From positions 31,777,000-31,840,999 of the forward strand of contig OY282607.1 of assembly GCA_958298945.1 (NCBI GenBank): a DNA stretch of 64,000 nt, in the 5' to 3' direction. Positions 61,083 to 64,000 of this stretch are shown piece after piece. The notes below the pieces were generated by a model. It was not told where the DNA came from and ran no database searches. It was given only the letters and a program-made list of their open reading frames with translations. Numbering within the stretch: position 1 is the first letter of the stretch; every line of letters starts with the position of its first letter. The stretch is from Atherix ibis (taxonomy: Eukaryota > Arthropoda > Insecta > Diptera > Athericidae). A program made the position numbers and the translations under genes.

Positions 61083-62371
61083 CGAGGTCTGTTCAAAAAG
61101 TATCGCGAATTTTGTGTTTTTTCAAAAATTATTTATTTATTCATGAATATCTATTTTGTCTCCTTCAAAGTAATCCCCACCAGATATTATACACTTGTGC
61201 CAACGTTTTTTCCAATCCTCGAAGCACTTCAAAAAATCATTTTTTGCTATATTGTTCAGCTCCACCTTCGATGCCGTCTTTATCTCCTCAATCGTAGCGT
61301 CGTCCTTTCATGGATCTCTTCAGTTTCGGGAACAAGAAAAAGTCACAAGGGGCCGGATCTGGGGAATACGGTGGCTGCGGCATTATGAGTGTGTTATTTT
61401 TGGCCAAAAATTCGCGCATAAGCAACGATGCGTGAGCAAGGGCGTTATCATGGTGCAAAAGTCAATTTTTGTTCTTCCACAAATCCGGGCGTTTCTGGCG
61501 GATTGCTTCACGCAACTTGCACATAACTTGCAGGGAATGTTCCTTATTGATGCACCACGCCCCTGCAATCGAAGGAAACTATAAGCAAAACCTTTACATT
61601 CGACCGAACTTGGCGCGCTTTTTTCGGTTTTGGCTCATGCGGCAGTTTCCTTTGTGATGATTGAGCTTTGGTTTTCACGTCATAACCATAAACCCATGAT
61701 TCGTCACCAGTTATGACCCTCTGGAGCAAATTTGGGTCGTTGCGGACAGAGTCCAACAACTCCTTAGCAATGTTAATGCTATGCTGTTTTTGGTCGAAAT
61801 TGGGCAATTTTGGTACGAATTTTGCGGTGACCCGTCTCATGACCAAATCATTGGTAAAAATCGAATGGCACGAGCCAATCGATATGTTTAAGTCCTCAGC
61901 AACTTCTCTAACGGTGATTCGACGATTAGCCAATACTATTTTCTTCACTTCATCAATGTTTTCGTCTGTTGTTGACGTGCTCGGGCGTCCGGCACGCTTT
62001 TCGTCGTTCACACAACTTCTCGGCCCTCTGAGAACAATTTGTACCACCGATAAACGTTGCTTCGGTCTAAGGTGTAGCTTCACCATATGCAACAGTCAAC
62101 ATTCGGAATGCATCCGCGCGATTAATTTTGTTTTTCACACAAAATTTTAAAGATTCTTTGATCCATTTTTTGGAATGGGCAAAAATCGAAGACGAGCCAA
62201 AACACGTGCAAGCAAAGCAGCTGTCAAAAATTAACTGAACATTCAAAATGGCCGAACTTGTCGGCATAAGTGAGAGATATGAGTACCAACATAACGCCAC
62301 AAAAAATCGAAAATCGAATATACGTAACCCGCGGAAATTCAAAATTCGCTATACTTTTTGAACAAACCTTG
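61083..62371 (-). mobile_element. mariner (ACGAGGTCTGTTC family), full-length relic
   Basis: The left end CGAGGTCTGTTCAAAAAGTA and right end TACTTTTTGAACAAACCTTG are inverted repeats flanked by TA (61081-61082, 62372-62373). The length of 1289 bp is normal for mariner. Minus-strand transposase blocks in order: SLKFCVKNKINRADAFRMLT, a frameshift, DEKRAGRPSTSTTDENIDEV, FVPKLPNFDQKQHSINIAKE, the first Asp in [19 protein letters not shown], and KVLLIVSFDCRGVVHQ. A short deletion follows, then the C-terminal half in shifted frames. It is the most complete of the three family members here. Confidence 0.88.
61544..62330 (-). pseudogene. mariner transposase remnant
   Basis: The longest open piece, 61544-62092, spans the second HTH (REVAEDLNISIGSCHSIF), the linker and the first catalytic Asp. 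It is cut from its own N-terminus by a frameshift near 62070 and from the second and third Asp by a deletion near 61545. It is not able to encode a whole transposase. Confidence 0.8.
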
Positions 62372-62373
62372 TA

Positions 62374-64000
62374 TATCGAAGGACGAAGATACTCGTAACA
62401 ACGGCTTCCAATCTGGTTGCGGGAGGGAAGTCTGGAAGCAAAGTGAGAAAGAGAAAGGACCTGTCTGTAGTATTGAGTTTATTAAATCTCGGGATTTGTA
62501 AAGGTGAAGACGGATGGGTATTCGTTCAGTTGTTTGTTGATAATAAAATTTTTACTGAAATGGAATTCCTTAGCGTCACCGCAACTTAGCCGGTTTGCCG
62601 AGAATTATAGGGCCACTAGCTGGATTTAAAAATAAGACTGATAGACGTAGAAGTCTCATTGTTGCTAAATCAATAATATTTATTATTTTATTTATAAAAT
62701 TTTCTTTTATAGATTTTGTTTTTATCCTTACCCTAAAAAAATCCAAGTAATGACAACTTCGTTTTTAATCGAACACATTGGATAATGTACTATCTGTTAT
62801 TTTTCATTCATGAATGAATCTTTTATAGGATTTACTTTATAATTGTCCGAGAAAGGATTTTTTTAAAAATTCGACAGTTTAGCATTGATTTTTAAGCTAC
62901 CCATTCTTGAAATTAACGAGAACAAAATTATGGAAATTTTAAAAATCTTTCAAGTTAGACGAAAAATATTCTTATAAAGAATGACCAATAAAAATTGATA
63001 ACAAATTCCTTTCTCACAATCAATGAAACGTGATATAGTCAAATGGTCGAAAGGTCAATAATCTATTCAAGATTAATAAGAAGATCGTGTTTTATTAGCT
63101 ATCATTAATTTTGTGAATATTACCGATTAACAGCAGCTACTTTGATTACCGGATTCACTTTGAATTCCTTTTTAAAAACAAGATAGGCAGAATATGATGT
63201 CTCTATTAAATGCTATTTCTATTTTATCTCAATTAATCTTGGAATATACTTATTAAAGATATTTTCATAATCTTCAATAAAACTATTACTCCGAAGCGTA
63301 ATAGTTTTCTTTCTATTTTTTTGTGTCCTTTCAAATTATCAAATTCCAATTGAATCTGTTTTCTTACTATTAAAAGAAAATTAAAAATAATTTTATTATT
63401 TTCTGCTTATTTATAATTGATTAATCGTGAATTTTGTTTCGTTTTGTTTCTTTTTTTTTTTTGATTATATAAAACCGTCATTTTTTGTATGTTATCACTA
63501 AATTGGCGTCATTATTTTATGTGATCTTCTCTCAAATGTTTAAAAACAAATTCAAATTGGGTGGCCCTATTCGACTACTATTTAAATTAATTAAAAAAAA
63601 TTTAACTGAAAATTAGTAAATGAAAATAAAATAAAATCAATTTTTCAGTATATTCACTCATTTTTCCTTAAAAAATTATTAATCCCTTAAAAATTTCACA
63701 AAAACAATATTTTCAAATCTTTTGTGTTATATTAAAAATTTACGAAATTATTAATATATTAGAAATTTTTAATTAATATTTTTGGATTTACTATTTATTT
63801 CTACTTTTGAGATCTATCTCTGTAAAAGAGTTAACATGTCTTTTGGAGAAAAAACCGAGTATTTTCTTCCTAAAAAATATTTGAATTTTTCAAATGCAAA
63901 TAATCGAATTAATATTTATAAAATTCTTTTATTTTAGATAATTCCAAGTAAAAATATTTCAAATTTTTAAGTTTTTTTTTAAATATTTGTAACAAGCGGT
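62374..64000. other. AT-rich DNA, no gene seen
   Basis: No coding frame, repeat or RNA gene recognised to the end of the window. Confidence 0.5.

Overview
The window is nuclear DNA from an insect, most likely a dipteran. The base composition is very AT-rich. Many introns are only about 60-100 nt with GT...AG ends. There is an ecdysis-triggering-hormone gene with PRLamide and PRIamide peptides, a gemini-type CP2 transcription factor, a ZAD-C2H2 zinc-finger gene, an ORC4 gene, and a heavy load of Tc1/mariner relics. I cannot assign a family or species from sequence alone. Exons were assembled by eye from open frames, splice consensus and phase bookkeeping. For every multi-exon gene the exon lengths sum to a multiple of three.

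Layout. 1-14.8 kb: AT-rich DNA with a LINE RNase-H relic, a tRNA-like SINE, a DD41D rosa-type element and several mariner relics, with no host gene recognised. 14.8-29.7 kb (+): gemini/TFCP2-type gene, 12 coding exons, 692 aa, with transposon relics in its large introns. 31.6-33.4 kb (+): a compact second gene. Its 3' exons duplicate the SAM and C-terminal oligomerisation exons of gemini, but its 5' exons encode a Myb/SANT-like (trihelix) DNA-binding domain instead of the CP2 domain (473 aa). 34.2-38.1 kb (+): ZAD plus about 19 C2H2 fingers, 13 exons, 953 aa. 39.2-44.0 kb (-): small membrane-protein locus in which three first coding exons all end in phase 1 and can join one 3' exon. A tRNA-Ser(CGA) and a recent 542-bp tandem duplication lie inside it on the other strand. 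44.6-46.0 kb (+): ORC4. 46.4-48.8 kb (-): PIF/Harbinger-like relics and a set of spliced, apparently non-coding exons. 52.7-53.4 kb (+): ecdysis triggering hormone. 54.6-56.5 kb: a 1.9-kb satellite of 8/9-bp CTGAAAAA-type units. 58.9-62.4 kb: a nearly intact DD41D element, a LINE relic and a full-length mariner relic. The rest is AT-rich DNA in which I see no gene.

The most interesting object is the Myb/SANT-CP2 chimera at 31597-33425. It looks like partial tandem duplication of gemini followed by replacement of its DNA-binding half. Because gemini exon 7 ends in the same phase as the chimera's Myb/SANT exon, the duplicated 3' cassette could also serve as an alternative C-terminus for gemini itself.
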